A stretch of 33,398 nucleotides of DNA, from NCBI GenBank assembly GCA_020029615.1, contig JAIBJO010000010.1, positions 1 to 33,398 on the forward strand. The letters are read 5' to 3'. Shown here one piece after another: positions 7,080 through 14,687 of this stretch. Every line of letters begins with the position of its first letter. Position 1 is the stretch's first letter. The notes beneath the pieces are model-generated. The model saw only the letters and a list, made by a program, of their open reading frames with translations. It was not told the DNA's origin and did not search any database. A program made the position numbers and the translations under genes. This DNA comes from Actinomycetota bacterium. Its GTDB lineage: Bacteria > Actinomycetota > Thermoleophilia > Gaiellales > Gaiellaceae.

Positions 7080-8901
7080 CGCCGGCCTTCACCGGTGGCT
7101 TCGCAGTCTCGCCTATCGGCGGTCCTGGCTTCGGCTTCGGAACCTTGGTGCCTACTCGCACGATTCGCGTCTCGCCCTTGTACGACGTCGTCCAGATCTC
7201 GTCGTGGATCAGGGTGCCGTCGGCGCCGTACACCTTCCGGGTCACTGAGGTCCGGCTCGGGGGCGAGCCCTCCTCCTCGACCACGGACTTGCCCTTCGGA
7301 AGGGTCCGATCCTTCACGCGCTCGATCGGCACCCGCCCCGTGACCTCGAGCGTCCCCGGAGAGCTCTCGACGCGGCGATCCTCGCCTCCGTAGATCGCAA
7401 TGCTGATCCCGTCGCCCTCCGCGAAGCCCTTCACGAGTATCCAGCTCTTCGTGTCGTTCACGAACCTGAGGTCGAGTGACGGCCAATAGACCGTGGCGTC
7501 GCGCCCGAGCTGGTAGCGACTGATGTAGAGCGAGTGAGGGTTCCGCTCGCTGATCCGCAGACCGGCCTCCCAGGCGGCGTTGAACGCAGTCGTCGCGACC
7601 TGTGACGTGCCGCCGCCGACCTCCTCGGCGAACTCGGTGCCGATGATCACCGGCGCGGGCCGGAAGCCGCGCTCCACCGTACGCTCGCCGATCGCGGTAT
7701 TGAGCGAGAACGTGCCGCCCGGCCGTACGAGCGTCCCGTCGAGCTCCTTCACTCCGAGCTGGAGATTCGTGATCCGATCCGCAGTGCCCGAGTAGTACGT
7801 CTTGTACGACGACATTCTGCGGTCGATGCCCATCGCCAGCGCCTCACGTGTAGTGAGCGCGGGCTTTGCGCGTACGACCTGCAGTTGCGCGACGCGGTTC
7901 GCAGGCCGCAGGGCCGCGCGAAGCAACGCCTGGGCGGTCGCCGTGACGTCGAGCTCGAGACCGTCGTACGCGGGGGTTACGCGCACCCGCTCGCCCCAGA
8001 CTGCGAACCCGGCGTCGTGCGCGGGCCTGCCGACGCGCCGCGAGAGCTCTGCGAAGTACGCGTCGGCATCCGCTCCGGCGAACTCGATCCGCGTAGCACC
8101 ATCGCTCGGCAGCTCGAGCAGCGCCGCGAGTCGCTGCCGCGGAATCCGCCAGCTCCGACGGGCTCCTCTCAAGACGACCGGTGCCGCCACGACTGCACGT
8201 GCGCGACGTGCAGCGGGCGCGAGCATGTCTACGGTGACGTCCGGACGGGCAATCACGACCGGAAGCGCCACCGTCCCTGAGGTGCGATCGAGGTCGCCGA
8301 GTGCTCGCACGATGACCTCGGCGGCGGCATCTCGCTGGAGCCGAGCTCCGGCGCGCTCGGAGATCACCTCGATCCGCTGCCCGCGACGGACGAGCGCGGC
8401 GCTCCGAGCCTCGTCGTCCACTTGGGCGGCGATCTTGTCCAGTGCGAACTCGAGCGCGGCGTCAGAGGCGGCGAGCCGCGGGAGCACCTCCGCTCCGAAG
8501 AAACGCGTGTGCAGCCGGCGAAGCCCCCTGAGCGGCCCGAAGCCGCCCCCGGCGCGACCGGCCGCAGCGACAGCAGCACTCCAGTCGGGCTCGACTGCGA
8601 GCTGGTTCGCGCCGAACGAGAAGGTCGCGTCGCCAGCAGTGAACGTCACAGGTTCCGCGGAAACCTTCTCGAACTGCGCCTCGAGCCTCGCGACGGCGGC
8701 CGCCCTGGAAAGCCCGCCGACGTCGACCCCCGCAACGTGGGTCCCCTCCGCGAGCTCGCGGCTCGAGCCCGCAAAGGCCAGGCCGATCAGGACGGCCAGC
8801 GCAGCAAGAGCCGCCATCCCAGATACGGACACGACCAGGGTCGACCGACTGCGGCGGCGACGGCTGCTCGTGGACGAAAAGATCGGGCTTTCGGCACGCA
8901 C
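7054..8901 (-). CDS. VanW-family wall protein with peptidoglycan-binding-like and G5 domains
   Basis: About 615 residues. An Arg/Ser-rich cytoplasmic start is followed by one membrane helix (about 22-46), so the bulk is outside the cell. Two YoaR-type putative peptidoglycan-binding modules (roughly 60-165 and 210-325) precede a VanW domain. This domain contains the conserved PGGTFSLN, GGGTSQVATT and HSLYISRYQLGRDATV segments. A G5 domain with the TRKVYGADG turn follows, then a Pro/Lys-rich tail. VanW was named from vancomycin gene clusters, but its chemistry is unknown; G5 domains bind sugars or zinc. GTG 8901 is preferred, with TAAGAT ten bases upstream; an in-frame TTG at 8958 would add 19 residues. 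Confidence 0.87.
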   Translation of the reverse strand: MRAESPIFSSTSSRRRRSRSTLVVSVSGMAALAALAVLIGLAFAGSSRELAEGTHVAGVDVGGLSRAAAVARLEAQFEKVSAEPVTFTAGDATFSFGANQLAVEPDWSAAVAAAGRAGGGFGPLRGLRRLHTRFFGAEVLPRLAASDAALEFALDKIAAQVDDEARSAALVRRGQRIEVISERAGARLQRDAAAEVIVRALGDLDRTSGTVALPVVIARPDVTVDMLAPAARRARAVVAAPVVLRGARRSWRIPRQRLAALLELPSDGATRIEFAGADADAYFAELSRRVGRPAHDAGFAVWGERVRVTPAYDGLELDVTATAQALLRAALRPANRVAQLQVVRAKPALTTREALAMGIDRRMSSYKTYYSGTADRITNLQLGVKELDGTLVRPGGTFSLNTAIGERTVERGFRPAPVIIGTEFAEEVGGGTSQVATTAFNAAWEAGLRISERNPHSLYISRYQLGRDATVYWPSLDLRFVNDTKSWILVKGFAEGDGISIAIYGGEDRRVESSPGTLEVTGRVPIERVKDRTLPKGKSVVEEEGSPPSRTSVTRKVYGADGTLIHDEIWTTSYKGETRIVRVGTKVPKPKPGPPIGETAKPPVKAGATQPVPQP

Positions 8902-8984
8902 GGGATCGGGAATCTTACAGCCTGCTTGGGAGCGCTCATCGCTGGCGATCGCTCGCAATCAGTGGAGAACCACGCACGCTTTTG

Positions 8985-9000
8985 TTGACTATTCGGTGAA
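8985..9000. promoter_or_regulatory. weak TetR-operator-like sequence
   Basis: TTGACTATTCGGTGAA matches 13 of 16 bases of the palindrome before the acyl-CoA dehydrogenase gene (12321-12336), but its right arm is degraded. It lies in the 168-base gap between the SDR gene and the VanW gene (8902-9069), in which I see no gene. Confidence 0.25.
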
Positions 9001-9069
9001 CACCTGTATGAATTTCCGCAGTAGAATTGTCAGTGGGTGGTGGGTTGGGGTGCCCCACCGGGGCAGGGC

Positions 9070-9903
9070 TCAGAAGACGAAGAGCTCGATGCCGCCGGAG
9101 ACGTAGAGCCCGACTCCCGTGATGTAGCCCGCGAGGTCGGAGCACAGGAACGCGATCGCGTTCGCGATGTCCTGAGGCTCGCCCGGGCGCTTGAAGACAG
9201 TCCGCGCGGCGATCCGCTCGTTCATCACTGCGCTCGCCATGTGAAAGGCCTCGGTCCCGATGATTCCCGGCACGATTGCGTTGCACGTGATTCCGTGCCT
9301 GCCACCCTCCATCGCGAGCGTCCTCGTCAGGCCCAGGATTCCCGACTTGGTGGTCGAGTAGCTCGCCTGCCCGAACCCCCCGAGTGTGCCGGCGACCGAG
9401 GCCATGTTGACGATCCGGCCCCAGCCGCGCTCCTTCATGTGCGGCCACACCGCCTGGGCGCAGTTGAAGCCGCCGGTGAGGTTGACACTGAGATCGCGTT
9501 CCCAGAGGTCGGGGCGCTGGTCCGGGAACTGGCCGACGTGGTCGAGCGTGCCCGCGTTGTTGATCAGCATGTCGACCGAACCGAGCTCGTCGACCGTGCG
9601 CAACACCGCCGACTCGACCTGCTCGCGATCCGTCACGTCGCAACGGACGGCAAACGCGCGGCGGCCCAGCGCGCGGATCTCCTCGACCGTCTCCTCCGTG
9701 TGGACCATGCCACCTGTCCTTGCCGCAGTCGCAAGCGCGCCCCAGCTGTCGGTCTCCTCGGAGAGCTCGGACTCGACGAGGATGTCGGCGATCGCGACAT
9801 CTGCGCCGGCCCGCGCGAGCGTCAACGCATCCGCGCGTCCGAGCCCGCGCGATCCACCGGTAACGAAGGCGACGCGGCCTGACAAATCGATCTCGATCGC
9901 CAC
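9070..9903 (-). CDS. SDR-family NAD(P)-dependent oxidoreductase
   Basis: A 277-residue classical short-chain dehydrogenase/reductase. The cofactor loop is TGGSRGLG (about 14-21), NNAG marks the central strand, and the catalytic triad is the Ser of ASVAG plus YSTTKSG (YxxxK). The C-terminal ITGVGLYVSGG ending is typical. An insertion of about 30 residues after the third strand (SEETDSWGALATAARTGG region) is larger than in FabG and resembles mycofactocin-linked or carveol-type SDRs, which often use tightly bound NAD. The substrate is a hydroxyacyl or secondary alcohol by family; 3-hydroxyacyl-CoA is plausible given the neighbours. Start GTG 9903 follows TAGGAT by seven bases. Longer in-frame extensions are antisense to the next gene. 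Confidence 0.9.
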   Translation of the reverse strand: MAIEIDLSGRVAFVTGGSRGLGRADALTLARAGADVAIADILVESELSEETDSWGALATAARTGGMVHTEETVEEIRALGRRAFAVRCDVTDREQVESAVLRTVDELGSVDMLINNAGTLDHVGQFPDQRPDLWERDLSVNLTGGFNCAQAVWPHMKERGWGRIVNMASVAGTLGGFGQASYSTTKSGILGLTRTLAMEGGRHGITCNAIVPGIIGTEAFHMASAVMNERIAARTVFKRPGEPQDIANAIAFLCSDLAGYITGVGLYVSGGIELFVF

Positions 9904-9910
9904 GCGACCG

Positions 9911-9937
9911 ATCCTACGCCGAACAGGGTGGTAGAAG
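9911..9937. promoter_or_regulatory. divergent leaderless-type promoters of the SDR and winged-helix genes
   Basis: On the minus strand TAGGAT (9911-9916) ends seven bases before the SDR GTG at 9903. On the plus strand TAGAAG (9932-9937) ends six bases before ATG 9944; it differs from TANNNT only in the last base. No Shine-Dalgarno sequence precedes either start. Confidence 0.5.
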
Positions 9938-9943
9938 ACACGG

Positions 9944-11116
9944 ATGCGCCGCGTCACGGTGACCGAGCGTCGCCGCCGTCTCGTCCAGCGCCACCTGCTG
10001 GGCCAGACGGCACGCGTGTCATCCGTCGCAGACGTCGCCGCGGCCCTCGTCGCGCTCCACTCGAGCGATCCGGCGACTGTCTTCCTCTCTGTCCATGCCC
10101 GGACGACCGGGCTCGACTCCGCTGCGATCGAACGTGAGCTATACGACGACCGCACGGTCCTGCGCATGCTCGCGATGAGACGGACCCTCTTCGTCGTCCG
10201 ACGAGCCGCACGCCCGCTCGTCCAGACGGCGTGCGCCGACGACGTCGCCGCACGCGAGCGAACGAGGCTCGAGAGGTGGCTCGCCGGGACTCCCGGTATC
10301 GACGACGCTCGCGACTGGCTGACCGCGGCAGAGGCCGTCGCCTTCAAGTCGGTCGAGGCTGCCGGCGAGGCGTCTACGGCAGAAGTCGTTCGCAGCGTGC
10401 CTCTCCTCGCGACCAAGATCGAGGTCGGCACCGGTCGCTGGGCCATCGCTCAGAGCGCCGGCTCACGCGTGCTAGCGCTCCTGGCCGCACAGGGGCGGTT
10501 GCTTCGCGGCCGTCCGCGTGGAAGCTGGATATCGGGCCAGTATCGCTGGGTACCGGCGAAAGCATGGCTCGGAGAGGAGCAACCCATGCCGTCCGTCGCG
10601 GAGTCCCGCACCGAACTCGTGCGGCTCTGGCTGCGAGCAAACGGCCCCGGTACGGAGCTGGATCTCCGTTGGTGGACCGGGCTGCCCGCCCGAGTGGTGC
10701 GCGACGTTCTCGCGGCCGTGGGCGCCGTCGTCGTCGACCTCGGCGCGACTACCGGCTACGTGCTGGCCGACGATCAGTACAGCCCCGAGTCCGCAGCGCC
10801 GTCGGCCGCCCTGCTGCCGACGCTCGACTCGACGACGATGGGCTGGAAGGAGCGGGGCTGGTATCTCGGGACGCACGAATCACGCCTCTTCGACCTGAAC
10901 GGAAACGCGGGCCCGACGGTGTGGTGGGACGGCCGGGTCGTCGGCGGCTGGTCGCAGCGCCGCGACGGCGAGATCGTCCATCGACTCCTCGAGGACGTCG
11001 GCTCCGACGCTCGATCCGCCATCGAAGCAGCGGCTGAGCGGCTCGAGACGTGGCTCGGGAGCACACGCCTGAGGCCGGGATTCCTCCCGCCCTTTCAGCG
11101 AGAGCTCAGCGCATAG
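9944..11116 (+). CDS. winged-helix DNA-binding domain protein (HTH_42/YcaQ superfamily)
   Basis: A 390-residue protein of the HTH_42 family (three tandem winged helices), common in Actinobacteria. The N-terminal signature VAALVALHSSDPATVFLSVHAR and the later GRLLRGRPRGSW and PTVWWDGRVVGGWSQR segments are typical. The superfamily includes the DNA glycosylases AlkZ and AlkX/YcaQ, whose catalytic Gln motif (QxQ or QxD) sits at the position of LHSSD here. That Gln is absent, so glycosylase activity on cross-links is doubtful and a DNA-binding or structure-binding role is more likely. It is convergent with the acyl-CoA dehydrogenase gene; only one base separates the stop codons. Confidence 0.85.
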   Translation: MRRVTVTERRRRLVQRHLLGQTARVSSVADVAAALVALHSSDPATVFLSVHARTTGLDSAAIERELYDDRTVLRMLAMRRTLFVVRRAARPLVQTACADDVAARERTRLERWLAGTPGIDDARDWLTAAEAVAFKSVEAAGEASTAEVVRSVPLLATKIEVGTGRWAIAQSAGSRVLALLAAQGRLLRGRPRGSWISGQYRWVPAKAWLGEEQPMPSVAESRTELVRLWLRANGPGTELDLRWWTGLPARVVRDVLAAVGAVVVDLGATTGYVLADDQYSPESAAPSAALLPTLDSTTMGWKERGWYLGTHESRLFDLNGNAGPTVWWDGRVVGGWSQRRDGEIVHRLLEDVGSDARSAIEAAAERLETWLGSTRLRPGFLPPFQRELSA

Positions 11117-11117
11117 C

Positions 11118-12299
11118 TCAGTCGTCCCGGGGCAGGAAGATCTCCTTGGCGATCACGAGTCGCTGTATCTGCGAGGTGCCCTCGTAGATCTGGAAGAGCT
11201 TTGCGTCCCGCATCAGCTTCTCGACCGGGTACTCCTTGATGTAGCCGTAACCGCCGAATACCTGCACGGCATCCGTGGTCACTTTCATGGCCGTGTCTGC
11301 GGCGAACCGCTTGGCGAAGGCCGACTGGAGCGTCGCCCGCCTTCCCTGATCGTGGAGCCACGCCGACTGCCACACCAGCAGCCGCGCCGCTTCGATCTCG
11401 GTCGCCATGTCGGCGATCATGAAGTTAACGCCCTGGTGCATCGCAATCGGGACGTCGAACGTGACACGCTCCTTCGCGTATGCGACTGCATGCTCGTACG
11501 CGGCCTGCGCCACCCCGACGGCGCCGGCGGCGGTGCCCGGTCGCGTGAAGTCGAGTGTCTTCATCGCAATCTTGAAGCCCTCGCCGTCCTCACCCAGCCG
11601 GTTCGACGCGGGAACGACGACGTCAGTGAGCGCGAACGCAGACGTATCGGTGGCACGCTGGCCCATCTTGTCGAGATGCTTCTCGACCTGGACGCCCGGA
11701 AGGTCCATGGGAACGACGAATGCGGAGATGCCCTTGTGCCCCCTGTCCGGATCGGTCTTCGCGAAGACGACCGTCCAGGCCGCGTAGCCAGCGTTGGTGA
11801 TGAACGTCTTCGAGCCGTTCAGGAGGTATTCGTCCCCCCTGCGCACGGCGGTCGTCTTCATGCGCGCGACGTCCGACCCTGCGTCGGGCTCACTGAGGCC
11901 GAACGAGCAGAGGATGGGATCCCCAAGAAGCGGCGACAGCCACCGCTCCTTCTGGTCGTCTGTACCCGCGATGATCACGGGCGCCGCCCCGAGACCGTTG
12001 GCGCCGATCGACGTGCCGATGCCCGAGCACCCCCAATTCAGTTCCTCGCCCACGAGCATCCCGTCGAATGCGGGCAGACCGGACCCCCCGAACGACGCGG
12101 GGACATGGAGGTTCATCAGGCCGACCTCATGCGCCTTGGCGATCACGTCGACCGGGTGCGTCGCGTGCTCGTCGCAGTCGGCGGCTCTCGGCCGAATCTC
12201 CTTCTCGGCGAACTCGCGCGCCAGGGCGCGCAGCTGCCGCTGCTCTGACGTGAGGGCGAACGACACACCGCCGGCAACGGCTGTCTCAACCTGGGTCAT
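11118..12299 (-). CDS. acyl-CoA dehydrogenase
   Basis: FAD-dependent oxidation of acyl-CoA to trans-2-enoyl-CoA, with electrons passed to ETF. The 393-residue protein has the full ACAD fold. FGLSEPDAGSD and FITNAG are the flavin and substrate loops, AKRFAADTA and QVFGGYGY belong to the C-terminal helical domain, and the catalytic base is Glu at about 373 in IYEGTSQIQR. The Glu position is that of short- and medium-chain enzymes rather than isovaleryl or long-chain types. Chain-length specificity is not decidable. ATG 12299 is preceded by a GGAG sequence about 11 bases upstream. A TetR-type palindrome lies 22 bases upstream of the start, so the local repressor probably controls it. Confidence 0.93.
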   Translation of the reverse strand: MTQVETAVAGGVSFALTSEQRQLRALAREFAEKEIRPRAADCDEHATHPVDVIAKAHEVGLMNLHVPASFGGSGLPAFDGMLVGEELNWGCSGIGTSIGANGLGAAPVIIAGTDDQKERWLSPLLGDPILCSFGLSEPDAGSDVARMKTTAVRRGDEYLLNGSKTFITNAGYAAWTVVFAKTDPDRGHKGISAFVVPMDLPGVQVEKHLDKMGQRATDTSAFALTDVVVPASNRLGEDGEGFKIAMKTLDFTRPGTAAGAVGVAQAAYEHAVAYAKERVTFDVPIAMHQGVNFMIADMATEIEAARLLVWQSAWLHDQGRRATLQSAFAKRFAADTAMKVTTDAVQVFGGYGYIKEYPVEKLMRDAKLFQIYEGTSQIQRLVIAKEIFLPRDD

Positions 12300-12318
12300 C
12301 GGTAGTTCGCTCCGGTTC

Positions 12319-12337
12319 GATTGACTAGTCAGTCAAC
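12319..12337. promoter_or_regulatory. TetR-type operator before the acyl-CoA dehydrogenase gene
   Basis: TTGACTAGTCAGTCAA (12321-12336) has 6-base arms TTGACT/AGTCAA around four bases. A near copy lies at the tetR start (14640-14655), with 19 of 22 bases identical when three flanking bases on each side are counted. It is the only site of this kind in the 100-base gap between the two acyl-CoA dehydrogenase genes. Confidence 0.65.
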
Positions 12338-12386
12338 AGTCTAGGCCGCGCGCTGACACGCGGTCAAGCCCCGCAGGCTGGTCTCG

Positions 12387-12392
12387 TAGGAT
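12387..12392 (+). promoter_or_regulatory. -10 element of a leaderless gcdH transcript
   Basis: TAGGAT ends seven bases before ATG 12400, and no Shine-Dalgarno sequence is present. Confidence 0.55.
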
Positions 12393-12399
12393 GTGATGC

Positions 12400-13587
12400 A
12401 TGGCGACGACCACAGAGCTTCCCGCCCTCGATCCCCTCGACTTGCTCGCGATCGATGCGCTCCTCGACGACGAGGAGCGTGCCATCCGGGACACGGTCCG
12501 ACAATTCGTACGAGAGAACGTGCTCCCGGAGGTCGGGGACTGGTTCGAGCAGGGGATCCTGCCTCGCGAGCTCATCGGAGAGCTCGCGAAGCTCGGCCTC
12601 TACGGGATGCACCTCCACGGGTACGGTCTTCCCGGAGCGAGTGCCGTCGCGTACGGCTTGACCTGCCTCGAGCTCGAGGCGGGCGACGCGGGTGTCCGAA
12701 GCGCCGTCTCCGTCCAGGGATCGCTGGCGATGTTCGCAATCTGGCGCTGGGGCTCGGAGGAGCAGAAGGGGCGCTGGCTGCCGGCGATGCACACGGGTGA
12801 GGTGATCGGCTGTTTCGGCCTTACGGAGCCGGATGCGGGCTCCGACCCCGGGGCGATGCGGATGCATGCGCGAAGGGACGGGTCGGACTGGATCCTGAAC
12901 GGCGCCAAGATGTGGATCACGAACGGCACGATCGCTGACATTGCGGTCGTGTGGGCACGCACGGACGACGACGCGATCCGTGGTTTCATCGTCGAGCAGG
13001 GAATGCCGGGCTTCTCGGCACCCGAGATCCACAAGAAGCTCTCGCTGCGCGCTTCCGTGACGTCGGAGCTCGTGCTCCAGGACGTGCGCGTGCCGGACGA
13101 CAACCTCCTCCCCGGCTCGAGCTCACTTCGGGGGCCACTCTCGTGCCTGAACGAGGCGCGTTTCGGGATCGTCTTCGGCTCCGTCGGCGCCGCTCGGGCG
13201 TGCTTCGAGTGCGCGCTCGACTACGCGAAAGACCGAATCGTCTTCGGCAAGCCGATCTCGGCCTACCAGCTCACGCAGGCGAAGCTCGCGGAGATGGCGC
13301 TCGAAATCAACCGCGCGACACTGGTCGCGCTCCACCTCGGTCGCATGAAGGACGCGGGAACGCTTCGCCCGGAGCACGTGAGCCTTGGGAAGATGGGCAA
13401 CGTCCGCGGTGCGATCGAGGTCGCGCGAACGGCGCGCACGATCCTCGGCGCCAACGGCGTGACGCTCGAGTACCCCGTCATCCGCCACGTGAACAACCTC
13501 GAGTCCGTCCTCACCTACGAGGGCACGCACGAGGTGCACACGCTCGTCGTCGGCCAGGCGCTGACCGGCGAGAACGCATTCCGCTAG
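12400..13587 (+). CDS. gcdH: glutaryl-CoA dehydrogenase (acyl-CoA dehydrogenase family)
   Basis: Oxidatively decarboxylates glutaryl-CoA to crotonyl-CoA in lysine, tryptophan and aromatic (benzoyl-CoA) degradation, using FAD and ETF. The 395-residue protein matches GCDH along its length, with the VAYGL motif, GSEEQKGRWLP, CFGLTEPDAGSDP, KMWITNG and IRGFIVE. The arginine that binds the glutarate carboxylate is Arg100 in VRSAVSVQ, and the catalytic base is Glu374 in TYEGTHEVH. VIRHVNNLE is also GCDH-specific. Conserved Arg100 argues for glutaryl-CoA over general acyl-CoA use. It is divergent from the other dehydrogenase gene and its stop codon overlaps that of the convergent cupin gene (CTAG). 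Confidence 0.92.
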   Translation: MATTTELPALDPLDLLAIDALLDDEERAIRDTVRQFVRENVLPEVGDWFEQGILPRELIGELAKLGLYGMHLHGYGLPGASAVAYGLTCLELEAGDAGVRSAVSVQGSLAMFAIWRWGSEEQKGRWLPAMHTGEVIGCFGLTEPDAGSDPGAMRMHARRDGSDWILNGAKMWITNGTIADIAVVWARTDDDAIRGFIVEQGMPGFSAPEIHKKLSLRASVTSELVLQDVRVPDDNLLPGSSSLRGPLSCLNEARFGIVFGSVGAARACFECALDYAKDRIVFGKPISAYQLTQAKLAEMALEINRATLVALHLGRMKDAGTLRPEHVSLGKMGNVRGAIEVARTARTILGANGVTLEYPVIRHVNNLESVLTYEGTHEVHTLVVGQALTGENAFR

Positions 13588-14048
13588 TCCTCGCCGTCCC
13601 AGTAGTCGAGAACCGGTCCGGGGCGGCTCAGGAGGATGCGCTCGCCGGCGGCGCTCCTGGCGCCCACCTTGCCCGAATCCGGGTACTCGACGAGGTCTGG
13701 TGCGTTCATCGAGGAAAGCATGAGCACGCGAATCGGCTCGTCGTTGGCGTTGCGAACCTGGTGGAAGCCGGCCTTTCCACGCGGGAAACAGACGACGTCG
13801 CCTTCGTCGAGCTCCTGCTCACCGTCCGGTGTGCGCAGTGTCGGGCGGCCGCGAACGACGATCAGCCACTCCTCGTTCGCGTGATGTGTGTGGTACGGCC
13901 AGAGGCGATCACCCGGCTCGAGCTCGTACAGGCTCCCGCCGAGGAGCTCGGCGCCGATACGAGCACCGACCCAGGCGTCCTTGCTCCGCCAGCCGACTCG
14001 TTCTTCGACCCGATCCCACTCGTCAGCGTTCAGATTGAAGACGCCCAC
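13584..14048 (-). CDS. cupin-domain protein
   Basis: About 154 residues with one cupin barrel. Motif 1 is PYHTHHANEEWLIVVRG (His, His, Glu metal ligands) and motif 2 is GDVVCFPRGKAGFHQV, so a metal is probably bound. Single-cupin proteins of this type range from small-molecule dioxygenases and isomerases to metabolite sensors; the activity is not evident. GTG 14048 is taken as the start because it falls ten bases after the tetR stop and begins at the conserved region; a TTG at 14069 overlapping tetR is less likely. It is the second gene of a tetR-cupin operon, suggesting control together with acyl-CoA metabolism. Confidence 0.82.
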   Translation of the reverse strand: MGVFNLNADEWDRVEERVGWRSKDAWVGARIGAELLGGSLYELEPGDRLWPYHTHHANEEWLIVVRGRPTLRTPDGEQELDEGDVVCFPRGKAGFHQVRNANDEPIRVLMLSSMNAPDLVEYPDSGKVGARSAAGERILLSRPGPVLDYWDGED

Positions 14049-14058
14049 ACGGATGAGC

Positions 14059-14655
14059 CTAGACAGCAAGTCCGCGCAGCGCTACCTCGATCGCCGTGCT
14101 CTCGGCTCTGGCGACATCCTCCTCCCCGTCCGGGAGCTGGCCCAGCACCCAGCCGGTGAGCACCTCCTCGAGCCCGCCGTAGACCAGCCAGCTCGCCAGG
14201 CGCGCGTCGACGTCACGTCGGAACATCCCTGTCGCCTGGCCCTCCTCGATGACCCGCTGGATGATCGCGAACGCCTCCCCCACATCATCGACCTGCGCCT
14301 GGAGCTCCTGGCTCCGCGCGACCTCCCGAACCATTACCGTGACGAGGGCGGGATTGTTGCGCCACGTCCGCAGCAGGATCTTCGCAATGCCCACGAGCTT
14401 CTCCTGGGCCGGTTCGTCCGCAGCTTCGACAGCGCGAAAACGCGCGATGAGCTCCCCCCAGTTCTCGACGAAGATCGTGCGCAGGACATCGTCCTTCGAC
14501 GCGAAGTAGTGATACAGCAAGCCGTGCGCGACGCCCGCGTCCTCGGCGATGTCGCCCACCCGGGCTCGGTGGTAGCCATGGTCCGCGAACACGCGGATCG
14601 CCGCGTCGAGGATCTGCTTGCGTTTGTCTCGGTGGCCGATTGAACGGTCAGTCAA
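14059..14655 (-). CDS. TetR/AcrR-family transcriptional repressor
   Basis: A 198-residue dimeric repressor. The N-terminal helix-turn-helix covers about residues 14-58 (RKQILDAAIRVFADHGY to GLLYHYFASKDDVL), and the rest is the helical ligand domain. The C-terminal domain resembles TetR proteins of fatty-acid regulation, whose effectors are usually acyl-CoAs. The start is TTG at 14655, since TATCCT lies eight bases upstream and no other start precedes the HTH. The first bases of the gene are themselves an operator half (TTGACTGAC), so binding would block its own transcription. A near-identical site in front of the acyl-CoA dehydrogenase gene identifies the likely regulon. Ligand identity is inference. 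Confidence 0.9.
   Translation of the reverse strand: MTDRSIGHRDKRKQILDAAIRVFADHGYHRARVGDIAEDAGVAHGLLYHYFASKDDVLRTIFVENWGELIARFRAVEAADEPAQEKLVGIAKILLRTWRNNPALVTVMVREVARSQELQAQVDDVGEAFAIIQRVIEEGQATGMFRRDVDARLASWLVYGGLEEVLTGWVLGQLPDGEEDVARAESTAIEVALRGLAV
14640..14655. promoter_or_regulatory. TetR-type operator over the tetR start, shared with the divergent CoA-transferase promoter
   Basis: TTGAACGGTCAGTCAA matches the site at 12321-12336 at 13 of 16 bases in the same orientation. It begins at the tetR TTG start codon and runs into the gene. The -10 elements of tetR (TATCCT, complement of 14664-14669) and of the divergent gene (TACGCT, 14674-14679) lie 9 to 40 bases away, so one bound dimer could affect both. 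Confidence 0.6.
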
Positions 14656-14687
14656 CGACGACGAGGATAGAGGTACGCTGCGCCCGC

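Noticed and set aside
9904-10446. N-terminal extension of the SDR protein to 458 residues
   Set aside because: The extra part is antisense to the winged-helix gene, Arg/Ser/Thr-rich and non-homologous. The Rossmann fold begins directly after GTG 9903, which has its own -10 element.
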